In this document: one piece after another, positions 8,776-18,431 of the stretch | Layout: every line of letters begins with the position of its first letter | How positions within the stretch are numbered: position 1 is the stretch's first letter | Source of the DNA: Lujinxingia vulgaris | GTDB taxonomy: Bacteria > Myxococcota_A > Bradymonadia > Bradymonadales > Bradymonadaceae | Assembly (NCBI RefSeq): GCF_007997005.1 | Contig: NZ_VOSL01000036.1 | Span: 1 to 64,000, forward strand | Length of the DNA: 64,000 bases | Direction of reading: 5' to 3' | Notes under the pieces: generated by a model | Seen by the model: the letters and a program-made list of their open reading frames with translations, nothing else | Told to the model about the DNA's origin: nothing | The model's database searches: none | Translations under genes and position numbers: made by a program

Positions 8776-10230
8776 ATGCAAAAGCGCGACGTGGATGTGG
8801 TGGTGATCGGGGCGGGAACAGCCGGGCTTGGGGCCCAGAGCGCGGCGCGTAAAGCGGGCGCCAGCGTGGCGTTGATCGAAGATGGCCCCTACGGCACCAC
8901 CTGCGCGCGGGTGGGGTGCATGCCCTCGAAGTTGTTGATCGCTGCGGCGGATGCGGCCGCGGCGGCCCAGAACGCGCCGACCTTCGGGGTGCACCCCGAA
9001 GGGGTGCGCATTGAGGGGCGCGAGGTGCTGGAGCGGGTGCGGCGCGAGCGCGACCGCTTTGTGGGCTTCGTGCTCAAGCAGACCGAGCGCATCCCCGATG
9101 AGGTGAGGATTCGGGGGCGAGCCCGGCTGACGTCGACGACGACGGTGCGGGTGGCTTTAGAGGGGAGCGATGAGGAGATGGAGATCACCGCCCGGGCGGT
9201 GGTGATCGCCACCGGCTCCAGCCCCTACTTCCCGCCCAACCTGGTGCCACTCAAAGAGAAGTTGTCCACCAGCGCCGATGTCTTTGAGTGGGAAGATCTT
9301 CCCGAGTCGGTGGCCGTGGTCGGACCGGGGGTGATCGGGCTGGAGCTCGGCCAGGCCTTGCACCGGCTGGGCGTGCGGGTCTCCTTCTTCTCACCATTCA
9401 ACGAGCTCGCGCATATCCAGGATCCGAAGGTCGCCGAGGTGATTCACGAGGTGCTCAGCGACGAGCTCGACCTGCACCTGGGCATCGACGCGTTTGATGT
9501 GAGCGAGGCCACCGATGGCGAGGGCGGCTTTGTGCTGCGCTGGCATGACGCCCAGAAGCAGCCCGGTGAGGCGCGTTTTGAGAAGGTTCTGGTGACCGCC
9601 GGGCGCCGTCCTAACCTCGACGGGCTGGGGCTTAAGGAGGCCGGCGTGCCGGTCGATGAGCGGGGGCAGCCTTCCTTTGACCCGCGCACCACCCAGGTGG
9701 GGCAGCTGCCGGTGTTCATCGCCGGTGACGCGGCCAACCACTATCCGCTTTTGCATGAGGCGGCCGATGAGGGGCGTATCGCGGGCAGCAACGCAGCGAA
9801 GTTCCCGGACATTCGCGCGCAGATTCGCCGCGCGCCCCTGGCGATCACCTTCACCGATCCGCAGATGGCGGTGGTCGGCTGCGGCTGGAAGAAGCTCGAT
9901 AAAGACGGCTGCGGCATCGGCGAGGTCTCGTATGCCAACCAGGGCCGCGCGCGGGTGGAGGCGAAGAATAAGGGGCTGGTGCGCATTTACGCCGATCGCG
10001 ACACCGGCCGCCTCTGCGGCGCGGAGATGTTCGGGCCGGACGTCGAGCATACCGCGCATCTGCTGGCCTGGGCGGTGCAGAGCGGCATGACGGTGTTTGA
10101 TGCGCTGGATATGCCTTTCTACCACCCGGTGGTCGAAGAGGGGATCCGCACCGCGCTGCGCAGCCTCACCGGCGATCTTCGCCTGACGGCGGGCACCGCC
10201 GAGAAGTTGCGCTACGGGCCGGGGACCTGA
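8776..10230 (+). CDS. Dihydrolipoamide-dehydrogenase-like flavoprotein
   Basis: A class I pyridine-nucleotide disulfide oxidoreductase of 484 aa. It has an FAD Rossmann motif (VVIGAGTAGLGAQSAARKAGA), a CxxxxC redox pair in TTCARVGCMPSK, an NAD(P) motif (VVGPGVIGLELGQAL) and GDAANHYPLLHEA. The C-terminal dimerisation segment reads MPFYHPVVEEGIRTAL rather than the HPHPTLxE of true E3 subunits, so the His-Glu dyad is in variant form. The substrate may therefore not be lipoamide; a second, canonical E3 gene lies at 41823-43238. ATG 8776 follows GAGGAG. Confidence 0.88.
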   Translation: MQKRDVDVVVIGAGTAGLGAQSAARKAGASVALIEDGPYGTTCARVGCMPSKLLIAAADAAAAAQNAPTFGVHPEGVRIEGREVLERVRRERDRFVGFVLKQTERIPDEVRIRGRARLTSTTTVRVALEGSDEEMEITARAVVIATGSSPYFPPNLVPLKEKLSTSADVFEWEDLPESVAVVGPGVIGLELGQALHRLGVRVSFFSPFNELAHIQDPKVAEVIHEVLSDELDLHLGIDAFDVSEATDGEGGFVLRWHDAQKQPGEARFEKVLVTAGRRPNLDGLGLKEAGVPVDERGQPSFDPRTTQVGQLPVFIAGDAANHYPLLHEAADEGRIAGSNAAKFPDIRAQIRRAPLAITFTDPQMAVVGCGWKKLDKDGCGIGEVSYANQGRARVEAKNKGLVRIYADRDTGRLCGAEMFGPDVEHTAHLLAWAVQSGMTVFDALDMPFYHPVVEEGIRTALRSLTGDLRLTAGTAEKLRYGPGT

Positions 10231-10272
10231 GTTTTTTCGACGAGGATAGCTGAGGGGGGCATTTTCGGAGAA

Positions 10273-10288
10273 GTTGCGTTGACGCAAC
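10273..10288. promoter_or_regulatory. Palindrome upstream of the GST gene
   Basis: GTTGCGT-TG-ACGCAAC, a perfect 7-bp inverted repeat about 100 bp before the GST start. It could be an operator. A similar GTTGC-N5-GCAAC occurs at 11982-11996. Confidence 0.3.
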
Positions 10289-10387
10289 GCCGAGATGCGC
10301 GCGCGCAGGGTTGACGACGACGCGGCCGTGCTGTGGTTGGAGGTCGGCACGGTGCCGTTATCTGAGACCCCAGGCAGGAGCGTGAAG

Positions 10388-11041
10388 ATGTCGTCGACCT
10401 ATACTCTGATCTCGTTTGATCTCTGCCCCTATGTGGAGCGCAGCCGTGTGGTGCTGCATGAGAAGGGGCAGGCCTTTGAGCAGGTCTTCATCGATCTGAA
10501 GAATAAGCCCGACTGGTTTCTCAAGCTCTCACCGCGCGGCAAAGTGCCGGTGCTGGTGGCCGATGAGGTACCGATCTTCGAGTCGAGCGTGATCAATGAG
10601 TTTCTGGACGAGGTGCTGCCCGAGCCGGCGCTGCTTCCGCAGGGGGCGGTGGAGCGTGCGCGCGCTCGGGCCTGGATCGCCTTCGCCAACGACGTGCTGA
10701 TGGAGGGGCTTGCGACGCTGTGGTTTGCCGGCGGCGATCCGCTGCGCGTGGAGCAGGGGCGCGCGACGGTGCGCAGCGCGCTGGAGCGCATTGAGGGGGC
10801 CTTGCGCGAGCGCGGGGAAGGGCCGTATTTTGCCGGCGCCTCGTTTGGGCTCGTGGACGCCACGCTGGCACCGGTCTTTACGCGTTGGGCGTCGATGGAG
10901 GCGATGGGCTGGGGCGATCTTCTCGACGGATTGGAACAGGCGCAGGCCTACAGCCAGGCGCTGCTCGCCCGCGAGAGCGTCCAGGCGGCCCGGGCCGAGG
11001 GGTTGACCGAGAAGATGGTCGAGCTGCTCCGTGGTGAGTGA
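10388..11041 (+). CDS. Glutathione S-transferase family protein
   Basis: A 217-aa two-domain GST. The thioredoxin-like N-terminal half has a Cys-type active site (DLCPYVERSRVVLHEKG), the cis-Pro segment GKVPVLV and the glutathione-binding ESSVINEFLDE. The C-terminal half is helical. The Cys at the active position and the overall pattern resemble omega, SspA-like or DHAR-type GSTs more than Tyr/Ser types. ATG 10388 follows AGGAG; the open frame extends upstream to 10295 without a ribosome site. The substrate is unknown. Confidence 0.85.
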   Translation: MSSTYTLISFDLCPYVERSRVVLHEKGQAFEQVFIDLKNKPDWFLKLSPRGKVPVLVADEVPIFESSVINEFLDEVLPEPALLPQGAVERARARAWIAFANDVLMEGLATLWFAGGDPLRVEQGRATVRSALERIEGALRERGEGPYFAGASFGLVDATLAPVFTRWASMEAMGWGDLLDGLEQAQAYSQALLARESVQAARAEGLTEKMVELLRGE

Positions 11042-11066
11042 TGATGGTGAGAAGCTGTGAGGGGCG

Positions 11067-11942
11067 ATGCGCACCTTTGTGGATTATCTGATGTTGACGG
11101 TGGGCGCGATCCTTGTGGCGATGGCGCTTGAGCTGATTCTGGCGCCAAACAGCCTGGTCGACGGCGGCACCACGGCGCTCTCGATCATGGGGGCAAAGCT
11201 CTTCGGGCTGCCGATCTGGCTTTTTCTGTTGTGCCTCAACGGCCCGATCCTGGTGATCAGCGCACGGGCGCTGGGAAAAAAGTTCGCCTGGCGCACCGGC
11301 TACAGCAACGCCGTGGCCCTGCTGGGGTTGGCGCTTTTGCGCGAGGTCCCGGCGGTGACCACCTCGGAGGTGCTCATCGTTCTTTACGGGGGGCTTCTGC
11401 TGGGCCTGGGCGTGGGCATCGTGGTGCGAAATGGCGGGGCGATCGACGGCACTGAGATGCTGGCGGTCTGGGCCAACCAGCGCTTTAACATCCCGGTGAG
11501 CACCTTTTTGCTCTCGATCAACGTGGTGATCTTGAGCGGGGCGGCGTTGGTCTTTGGCCTGGAGAGCGCGATGTTCTCGGTGGCGGTGTTTTTCCTGGTC
11601 ACCAAGGTCATCGACTTCGTGCTGGAGGGGTTCAACCAGGTGGTCTCGGTGATGATCATCAGCGACAACTGCGAGCCCATCCGCCGCAAGCTGGTCGAAG
11701 AGATGAAGATGCGCGTGACCATCCTGCAGGGGGTAGGGGGCTACACCGGGGAGCCGCGCCATATCATCTACTGCATCATCGACCGCTTCTCGTATGCGCG
11801 GCTGCGCACGGCGGTGCATGAGGTTGATCCGAAGGCGATCCTGGAGGCCTCGATTGTCAATGAGTCCGCCGGGGTGGAGGCCAGGGCGTTGCGCGATATC
11901 GTGGCGGATCGCTATCAGGAGCGGGCCAACGGCCGGGGGTAG
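11067..11942 (+). CDS. YitT-family membrane protein
   Basis: A 291-aa inner-membrane protein with about five predicted transmembrane helices (first at LTVGAILVAMALELILAP). It has the family signatures DGGTTALSIM and GGAIDGTEMLAVW, and a C-terminal cytosolic DUF2179-type domain (VVSVMIISDNCEPIRRKLVEEM through IVNESAGVEARAL). The function of YitT proteins is not established. It starts 25 bp after the GST stop, so the two are probably co-transcribed. Confidence 0.9.
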   Translation: MRTFVDYLMLTVGAILVAMALELILAPNSLVDGGTTALSIMGAKLFGLPIWLFLLCLNGPILVISARALGKKFAWRTGYSNAVALLGLALLREVPAVTTSEVLIVLYGGLLLGLGVGIVVRNGGAIDGTEMLAVWANQRFNIPVSTFLLSINVVILSGAALVFGLESAMFSVAVFFLVTKVIDFVLEGFNQVVSVMIISDNCEPIRRKLVEEMKMRVTILQGVGGYTGEPRHIIYCIIDRFSYARLRTAVHEVDPKAILEASIVNESAGVEARALRDIVADRYQERANGRG

Positions 11943-11986
11943 GCGCGACCTCATCAGGCGGCAACTTAGAGGCCAGGCGGTGTTGC

Positions 11987-12008
11987 GATCTGCAACATGT
12001 CGCAGATC
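11987..12008. promoter_or_regulatory. Inverted repeat between yitT-like gene and lipoprotein gene
   Basis: GATCTGC (11987-11993), 8 nt, GCAGATC (12002-12008), overlapping GTTGC-N5-GCAAC (11982-11996). With no T-run it is more likely an operator than a terminator. It sits about 155 bp before the lipoprotein start. Confidence 0.3.
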
Positions 12009-12162
12009 TGCACACATTTTAAGGTCAGAATGGCGTAAATCGGGGCAATCAGGGCCCATTGCGGGGGTGGAACGTATCTTGCGTCTCTTTGGCTTTGATA
12101 GGTCAGACCTGGGAAGCCGGGGCTGGCGAGCCTCGATGACTCATATGCAACAAGGAGTAAGA

Positions 12163-12714
12163 ATGAAGCTGAAGACCCGAATTCACCGGAATGGCGTGCT
12201 GCGTGGACTTCTGCTGGCGCTCGTCGCCGGCGGGCTGATGGCCTGTGAGGTGGCCGACGAGCCCGACCTGCAAACCGAGGCCGAGGTGAACGCCGAGAGC
12301 GCCCGCGATGAGTCCAAAGTTCCCGAGGCGATCAAAGAGCCGGGAGCCGATGACGAGGAAGAGGCCGACGATAACGCGGCTTCCGGAGATGAGGCAGCGA
12401 GCCCGGAGGGCGCGCAGGCCCCCGGGCCGACGGGGATGATGCAGGGGGAGATCGACGACGCGCAGGTGAAGTCTTTTGTTCAGGCCTATGTGGCCACGCA
12501 GCCGGTTCAGGCCGAGGTGCAGCAGAAGATGGCTGCGGTGCAGTCGCCTGAAGAAGCGCAGAAAGTACAGCAGGAGGCGATCACGAAAGTGCAGGCGGTG
12601 GTCGAAGAGTCGGGCATGGCCTTTGAGGAGTACGCGATGTTCGCGCAGCGCCTTCAGCAAGATACCGCCCTGCAGCAGCGCTTTGAGGCCGAGCTTCAGC
12701 AGGTCGAAAATTGA
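12163..12714 (+). CDS. Small lipoprotein with DUF4168-like C-terminal domain
   Basis: A 183-aa protein with a lipoprotein signal (hydrophobic LLLALVAGGLMAC, lipidated Cys at about residue 29) and a long acidic Glu/Asp/Ala-rich linker. The C-terminal helical domain (about 100-180) has the spacing of DUF4168: VKSFVQAYVA, SPEEAQKVQQEA, GMAFEEYAMFAQRLQQD, LQQRFEAEL. Gln and Val are unusually common. AAGGAG precedes ATG 12163. A terminator follows, so it is probably monocistronic. Function unknown; periplasmic or surface-anchored. Confidence 0.75.
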   Translation: MKLKTRIHRNGVLRGLLLALVAGGLMACEVADEPDLQTEAEVNAESARDESKVPEAIKEPGADDEEEADDNAASGDEAASPEGAQAPGPTGMMQGEIDDAQVKSFVQAYVATQPVQAEVQQKMAAVQSPEEAQKVQQEAITKVQAVVEESGMAFEEYAMFAQRLQQDTALQQRFEAELQQVEN

Positions 12715-12768
12715 TTCTGCGATAAAAGCCTGAACCGCGCCCAGGCGCTATGTTCGCGATATGAAAAG

Positions 12769-12804
12769 AGCGCCCCCGGGAGTTGTCCCGGGGGCGCTTT
12801 TTTT
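12769..12804 (+). terminator. Rho-independent terminator
   Basis: A perfect 12-bp GC stem (12769-12780 with 12787-12798), 6-nt loop, T-run through 12804. It ends the DUF4168-like lipoprotein transcript. Confidence 0.92.
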
Positions 12805-13065
12805 GTGGGTGGATGGTGCGTTCCAGGGAGGGGCTGACCCTCTGGTATTTTGAAAAAGTTCTTCTTATTCCCACTTTTATCTGGATTCTTGTGATTAATT
12901 GTAACATAAGGGGAGGAGCGAAACAGTCGTTTACATCATGATGAAGGCGCAAAAGCGCCGGCGGCCGGGCTCCTCACAGGGGGGAGGTGAGAGCGTCCGG
13001 GCTGCATGGAGCGCTGTGTCTGGCGGCTCCTTTTCCCTGAACATACAGCGCGTTAAGGCAGTTTG
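12805..13065. other. AT-rich intergenic region before the first repeat lipoprotein
   Basis: No gene seen. The stretch 12845-12910 is markedly more AT-rich than its surroundings and contains TTGAAA, TTATTCCCAC and TTGTGATTAATTG, so it probably holds the promoter. A defined -35/-10 pair could not be assigned. Confidence 0.4.
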
Positions 13066-16000
13066 ATGACTTTTTTACCTTCTCGATGGTTGAGCTCATG
13101 GCTGGTTGTGATGCTCATAACTCTGGGACTTTTGTCGTGTTCGGATACGGATGGGGAGGTTGTGCGCCCCGGTGTCGGCGACGATCTGGACGTGGGGGAT
13201 CTGCTCGATGTGCCGGACGCCCCGCTGCCGGACGCCTCGGTGGATGGGGGCGATGTGACCCCGGCGCCGACCTGTGAGGACGGCGTTCAAAACGGTGAAG
13301 AGACCGGCGTGGATTGCGGCGGCTCGGAGTGTGAGGCCTGCGAGCCGGGGCAAGGCTGCGAGGGGGCGGGCGACTGCGCAAGCGGCCTGTGCCAGGACAA
13401 GGTCTGCGTGGGCGTGGGCTGCGAAGGCGTGGCCTGCGACGATGGCGAGGCCTGCTACCGCGGTCAGTGCTACGCGGCGTGTGATGAGAGCGCGGAGTGC
13501 GGCGCTGAAGAGCGCTGCTTTGAAGGCGCCTGCACCGCGCTGAGCTGCGACGACGTGATCTGCGCCGATGCGGAGACCTGCTACCGCGGGGTGTGCTACG
13601 CGGCCTGTCAGGATGCGAGCGGATGTTCGGAAGAAGGCGCCGAGTGCGTGGAGGGCAGCTGTGTGGTGCCCACCTGCGACGATGGCGTGCAGAACGGCGA
13701 TGAGTCCGATGTGGATTGCGGCGGCGAATCCTGCGAGGCCTGCGAGGTTGGCCAGCAGTGCGGTGTGAATGAGGATTGCGGCGAAGCGCTGGCCGGCCCC
13801 TGGGGCGACTGCCAGTTTGATGAAGGCGATGTGTGCACCCAGACCGGCGTGCAGACGCGTTTGGTTGAAGTCTTCAGCTGCGGTGAAGATGGCGTGTGCG
13901 CCTCGGAGGAGGTTGAGGAGTCGCAGAGCTGCGAGCGCGTGACCGAAGCTGAAGTTTGCGCCGAGGAGATCTTCGGGGAGTGGTCGAGCTGTGAGGCGCT
14001 GGAAGGCGCCGAGGATGATCTGTGCACCTATGAAGGTGAGCGTCGCCGCACGGTGACGAGCTTTGCCTGCGCCTCGGAGAGCTGTGAGCCCACCGAGCGC
14101 GAAGAGGTGGAGAGCTGCGTGCGCGAGACCGACGCGGTGGAGTGTGGCGAGACGATCGTGGGTGAATGGTCGAGCTGCGAGGCGGTCGATGGTGCCTCGG
14201 TGTGCGCGCTGGAAGGTGAGCGCCGCCGCGAGATCACGACGTATGGCTGCGCCGAAGGTGGCTGTGCGGAGACGATCACCGAAGAGGTGGAGAGCTGCGC
14301 GCTTGAGACCGACGAGCTGGAGTGCGGCGCCGAAGAGGTTGGCGAGTGGGGCCCCTGCGTGGGCTTTGACGGCACCTGCAGCCAGACGGGCACGCAGACC
14401 CGCGTGATCACGAGCTACGCCTGCGGCAGTGGCGAGTGCGTGCCGAGCGAGCGAGAAGAGACGCAGAGCTGCAGCCGCGATCAGGGCGGGGTGCAGTGCC
14501 AGGAGCCCGACTATGGCGACTGGAGCGCGTGCGGCGGCTTTGCCGACGAATGCGCGCTGGAAGGCACCCGCACCCGCACCGTCACGTATTTTGAGTGCGC
14601 TGCTGACGACAGCTGTGCGCCGCGCGAAGAGGTTGAGACCGGAAGCTGCACCCGCGACACCACCGGTGAGAGCTGCGGTGAGGGTGTGACCTACGGGGAT
14701 TGGACGAGCTGCGAGTATGCCACCGAGTGCGCGCTCAACGGTGAGCGCACCCGAAGTGTGGTGACGCGGACCTGCGCCGGCGGCAGCTGCGAGTCGGTCA
14801 CCTCGACCGAGACGGACACCTCGGCCTGTGTGCGGGAGACCGCCGGTGAGAGCTGTGGCGAGGGCGTGACCTACGGCGACTGGTCGGAGACGTGCGATTA
14901 CGCGACGGTTTGCGCGCTGGAAGGCACGCGCACCCGGAGCGTGGTGACGCGCACCTGCGCCGGCGGAAGTTGTGAGGCTGTGACGACGAGTGAGACGGAA
15001 GTTCGCGCGGATTGTGCTCGCGACACCGCCGATGTGAGCTGCGGCGAGACGACCTACAGCGACTGGGGCGTCTGCGGCGGCTTTGATGATGAATGCGATG
15101 AGACGGGCACGCAGACGCGCACGGCGACCGATCGCCTGTGTGCCGACGGCAGCTGCACCTCGGTGGATCGCACCGAGTCGCAGAGCTGCACCCGCGACAC
15201 CGATGGCACGAGCTGCGGCGAAGGTGTGACCTACGGCGACTGGGGCAGCTGCGAGTACGCGACGGAGTGCGCGCTTAACGGTGAGCGCACCCGAAGTGTG
15301 GTGACGCGGAGCTGCGCCGGCGGCAGCTGTGAGGCGGTGACGACCACCGAGACGGACACCTCGGCCTGTGTGCGTGAGACCGCCGGTGAGAGCTGTGGCG
15401 AGGGCGTGACCTACGGCGACTGGTCGGAGACCTGCGAGTACGCGACGGTTTGCGCGCTGGAAGGCACGCGCACCCGGAGCGTGGTGACGCGGAGCTGCGC
15501 CGGCGGAAGTTGTGAGTCTGTGACGACGAGTGAGACGGAAGTTCGCGCCGATTGCGCCCGCGACACCGCCGATGTGAGCTGCGGTGAGACCACCTACAGC
15601 GACTGGGGCGTCTGCGGCGGCTTTGACGATGAATGCGATGAGACGGGCACGCAGACGCGCACGGCGACCGATCGCCTGTGTGCCGAGGGCAGCTGCACCT
15701 CGGTGGATCGCACCGAGTCGCAGAGCTGCACCCGCGACACCGCGGGCACGAGCTGCGGCGAAGGCGTGACCTACGGCGATTGGACGAGCTGCGGCGGCTT
15801 TGACAACGTCTGCGATGAGACCGGTGAGCGCAGCCGCTCGGTGGTCACGCGGACCTGCGCCGGCTCGAGCTGCGAGTCTGTGACGACCACCGAGACCGAG
15901 AGTTGCACCCGCGACACCGACGATGTGAGCTGCGGCGACACCACCTACACCAGCTGGGGCACCTGCGGCGGGTTTGACGATGAGTGTGACACCACGGGTA

Positions 16001-18117
16001 CCCAGACCCGCACCGCCACCGACCGCATCTGCGACAACGGCGGCTGCTCCTCGGTGGATCGCACTGAGTCGCAGAGCTGCACCCGGGTCACCGATGGCGA
16101 CAGCTGCGGCGCGGGCGTGACCTACGGGGAGTGGGGCGCGTGCAGTGGCTTTGCCAACGTGTGCGACGAGTCCGGTGAGCGCAGCCGCTCGGTGGTGACG
16201 CGGACCTGCGCCGGCGGCAGCTGTGAGTCTGTGACGACGACGGAGACCGAGAGCTGCACCCGCGAGACCGATTCGGAGAGCTGCGGCGACTCGACCTACA
16301 CCTCCTGGAGCGCGTGCGGCGGCTTTGCCAATGTGTGCGATACCACCGGGACGCAGTCGCGCACCCGCACCGACTTCAACTGCTCGGGCGGCATGTGTTC
16401 GACCACGACGGCGACCGAGACCCAGAGCTGCACGCGCGACACCGATGGCAGCGAGTGCGGCGACGATGCGTTCACCGCCTGGTCGGCCTGCGGCGGCTTC
16501 GACAACGTGTGTGATGAGAGCGGTACTCAGACGCGCACGCGCACCGAGTTTGATTGCTCGGGCGGGAGCTGCACCTCCTCGAACTTCACCGAGAGCCGCA
16601 GCTGCACGCGTGATACCGATGGCACGAGCTGCGGCAGCGACGACTTCACCGCCTGGTCGGCCTGCGGCGGCTTTGCGGATGAGTGCGATGAGACCGGAAC
16701 CCAGACGCGCACGCGCACCGAGTATGACTGCGCCGGCGGGAGCTGCTCGACCTCGACCTTTAGCGAGTCGCAGAGCTGCACCCGCGACACCGATGGCGAT
16801 ACCTGCGGTGCCGGCGTGACCTACGGGACCTGGAGCGCGTGCGGCGGCTTTGCCAACGTCTGCGATACCACCGGCACGCGCAGCCGCTCGCGCACCACGC
16901 GGACCTGCGCCGGCTCAAGCTGCACCAGCACCACCGACACGGTCACCGAGAGCTGCACCCGGGTGACCGACGGCAACAGCTGCGGCAGCAACGACTACAC
17001 AAGCTGGTCGGCCTGCGGCGGCTTCTCCAACAGCTGCGATGAGACGGGCACGCAGACGCGCACGCGCACCGAGTACGACTGCTCGGGCGGAAGCTGCACG
17101 AGCTCGAACTTCACCGAGAGCCGTAGCTGCTCGCGTGACACCGACGGGGACACCTGCGGCTCGACCACCTACGGCTCCTGGGGCAGCTGCGGCGGATTCT
17201 CCAACTCCTGCGATCGAACGGGAACGCAGTCGCGCACGGCGACGGACCGCACATGCTCGAATGGCACCTGCACCACGGTCAACCGCACCGAGACGCAGAG
17301 CTGCACGCGCAGCGTCACGGGCAACAGCTGCGGGACTTCGACCTACAGCTCCTGGGGCAGCTGCGGCGGGTACAGCTCGACGTGCGATACCACCGGGACG
17401 CAGACGCGCACGCGCACCGACTACAACTGCAACTCCAGCGGCACGTGCACGACCTCGACGGCGACCGAGTCGCAGAGCTGCTCGCGTTCGACCAATGGCA
17501 ATAGCTGCGGCACGACGCAGACCGGCAGCTGGTCTGCCTGCGGCGGGTATGCCAACGGTTGTGATGAGACGGGCACGCGTACCCGAAGTGTGACCACCTA
17601 CACCTGCTCGGGCGGGAGCTGCTCGTCGAACACCACCACCGAGACCGGGAACTGCAGCCGCGATACTGACGGCGACAGCTGCGGGACGACGACCTACGGC
17701 TCCTGGGGCAGCTGTGGCGGCTTTAGCAACAGTTGTGACGAGACGGGCACCCGCTACCGCACCCGCTACCGCCGCTTCTGCAGCAACGGAAGCTGCTCGA
17801 CGGTCAGCGATACGGTCTCGGGGAGTTGCTCGAGGAACACCGATGGGCAGAGCTGTGGGGGAACCAGCTGCGAGGGATGGGGATTTTGTCTGGTCAATTA
17901 CGGCACGTGCCATGGAAATCAGGCACGAAGTTGCACCGATCGCGTCTGCTCCAATGGCAGCTGCTCGACGACGAGCCGGACTGAGACACGTCCGTGCACC
18001 GCTATGGAAGGCATGAACTGCACAGCGCCCAATGGCTGGTCAGGTTGCTGCACGGCCTCTGGCATCTGTGAGCCTCAGGGCCGCCCGGGTGAGCCTCAGC
18101 GAATCTGTATGCTATAA
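13066..18117 (+). CDS. Giant Cys-rich lipoprotein with 24 TSP1-like repeats (paralogue 1)
   Basis: A 1683-aa predicted surface lipoprotein. The signal peptide ends LGLLSC (lipid Cys25, Ser at +2, so probably exported to the outer membrane). An Asp-rich linker follows, then two CxDGVQNGxE-DVDCGG modules flanking EGF-like CYRGxCYxAC modules. Twenty-four tandem units of about 58-62 aa come next. The typical unit is W-x2-C-x6-C-x14-C-x4-C-x10-C-x8-C with a TRTRT strand between Cys 2 and 3, which resembles thrombospondin type 1 repeats. Early units are Glu-rich; later ones are Ser/Thr/Asn/Gly-rich. A terminal module contains SGCCTASGIC. Units 6-8 and 9-11 are a recent duplication. No catalytic domain is seen; adhesion is the best guess. 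Confidence 0.88.
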   Translation: MTFLPSRWLSSWLVVMLITLGLLSCSDTDGEVVRPGVGDDLDVGDLLDVPDAPLPDASVDGGDVTPAPTCEDGVQNGEETGVDCGGSECEACEPGQGCEGAGDCASGLCQDKVCVGVGCEGVACDDGEACYRGQCYAACDESAECGAEERCFEGACTALSCDDVICADAETCYRGVCYAACQDASGCSEEGAECVEGSCVVPTCDDGVQNGDESDVDCGGESCEACEVGQQCGVNEDCGEALAGPWGDCQFDEGDVCTQTGVQTRLVEVFSCGEDGVCASEEVEESQSCERVTEAEVCAEEIFGEWSSCEALEGAEDDLCTYEGERRRTVTSFACASESCEPTEREEVESCVRETDAVECGETIVGEWSSCEAVDGASVCALEGERRREITTYGCAEGGCAETITEEVESCALETDELECGAEEVGEWGPCVGFDGTCSQTGTQTRVITSYACGSGECVPSEREETQSCSRDQGGVQCQEPDYGDWSACGGFADECALEGTRTRTVTYFECAADDSCAPREEVETGSCTRDTTGESCGEGVTYGDWTSCEYATECALNGERTRSVVTRTCAGGSCESVTSTETDTSACVRETAGESCGEGVTYGDWSETCDYATVCALEGTRTRSVVTRTCAGGSCEAVTTSETEVRADCARDTADVSCGETTYSDWGVCGGFDDECDETGTQTRTATDRLCADGSCTSVDRTESQSCTRDTDGTSCGEGVTYGDWGSCEYATECALNGERTRSVVTRSCAGGSCEAVTTTETDTSACVRETAGESCGEGVTYGDWSETCEYATVCALEGTRTRSVVTRSCAGGSCESVTTSETEVRADCARDTADVSCGETTYSDWGVCGGFDDECDETGTQTRTATDRLCAEGSCTSVDRTESQSCTRDTAGTSCGEGVTYGDWTSCGGFDNVCDETGERSRSVVTRTCAGSSCESVTTTETESCTRDTDDVSCGDTTYTSWGTCGGFDDECDTTGTQTRTATDRICDNGGCSSVDRTESQSCTRVTDGDSCGAGVTYGEWGACSGFANVCDESGERSRSVVTRTCAGGSCESVTTTETESCTRETDSESCGDSTYTSWSACGGFANVCDTTGTQSRTRTDFNCSGGMCSTTTATETQSCTRDTDGSECGDDAFTAWSACGGFDNVCDESGTQTRTRTEFDCSGGSCTSSNFTESRSCTRDTDGTSCGSDDFTAWSACGGFADECDETGTQTRTRTEYDCAGGSCSTSTFSESQSCTRDTDGDTCGAGVTYGTWSACGGFANVCDTTGTRSRSRTTRTCAGSSCTSTTDTVTESCTRVTDGNSCGSNDYTSWSACGGFSNSCDETGTQTRTRTEYDCSGGSCTSSNFTESRSCSRDTDGDTCGSTTYGSWGSCGGFSNSCDRTGTQSRTATDRTCSNGTCTTVNRTETQSCTRSVTGNSCGTSTYSSWGSCGGYSSTCDTTGTQTRTRTDYNCNSSGTCTTSTATESQSCSRSTNGNSCGTTQTGSWSACGGYANGCDETGTRTRSVTTYTCSGGSCSSNTTTETGNCSRDTDGDSCGTTTYGSWGSCGGFSNSCDETGTRYRTRYRRFCSNGSCSTVSDTVSGSCSRNTDGQSCGGTSCEGWGFCLVNYGTCHGNQARSCTDRVCSNGSCSTTSRTETRPCTAMEGMNCTAPNGWSGCCTASGICEPQGRPGEPQRICML
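14701..15780 (+). repeat. Intragenic tandem duplication of a three-unit block
   Basis: Positions 14701-15240 and 15241-15780 are near-identical 540-bp (180-codon) copies, in phase with the protein repeat. Few differences are seen on direct comparison, and most are synonymous or conservative. This is the youngest expansion visible in the array. Confidence 0.85.
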
Positions 18118-18431
18118 ATGACCGTCAGCTCTTTGATGTGGAACCCGGTTTTGTCATTCGGGGAAGCAGAGAGGTTTCTTTCGACGTTTTCACACGACAT
18201 CAGCATGGCTCTGCCCTGGGTGTTGAGCGGGGGGGCGGACGGCGATTGCACCGGGATCCGGGCTGTGAGGCTTGACCTTGTGGAACCAGCAGACAAAGCT
18301 CAGCGCATCGAACTTTTGTACGTCTCTCAAGCGTGCAGCGCTCATGTAGGAGCCGGCAGCCGCGGCTGGCGAATCGTGGATGAGACGCATCTTTTGCGAA
18401 CTTCGTTGATGCTCTGGCCTAAGGAGCCCCC
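18118..18431. other. Intergenic region without an evident gene
   Basis: A frame opens at the ATG abutting the previous stop (18118) but runs out of frame into the next gene and has no ribosome site or recognisable product. No hairpin with a T-run was found, unlike after the other three repeat-lipoprotein genes. Confidence 0.5.
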
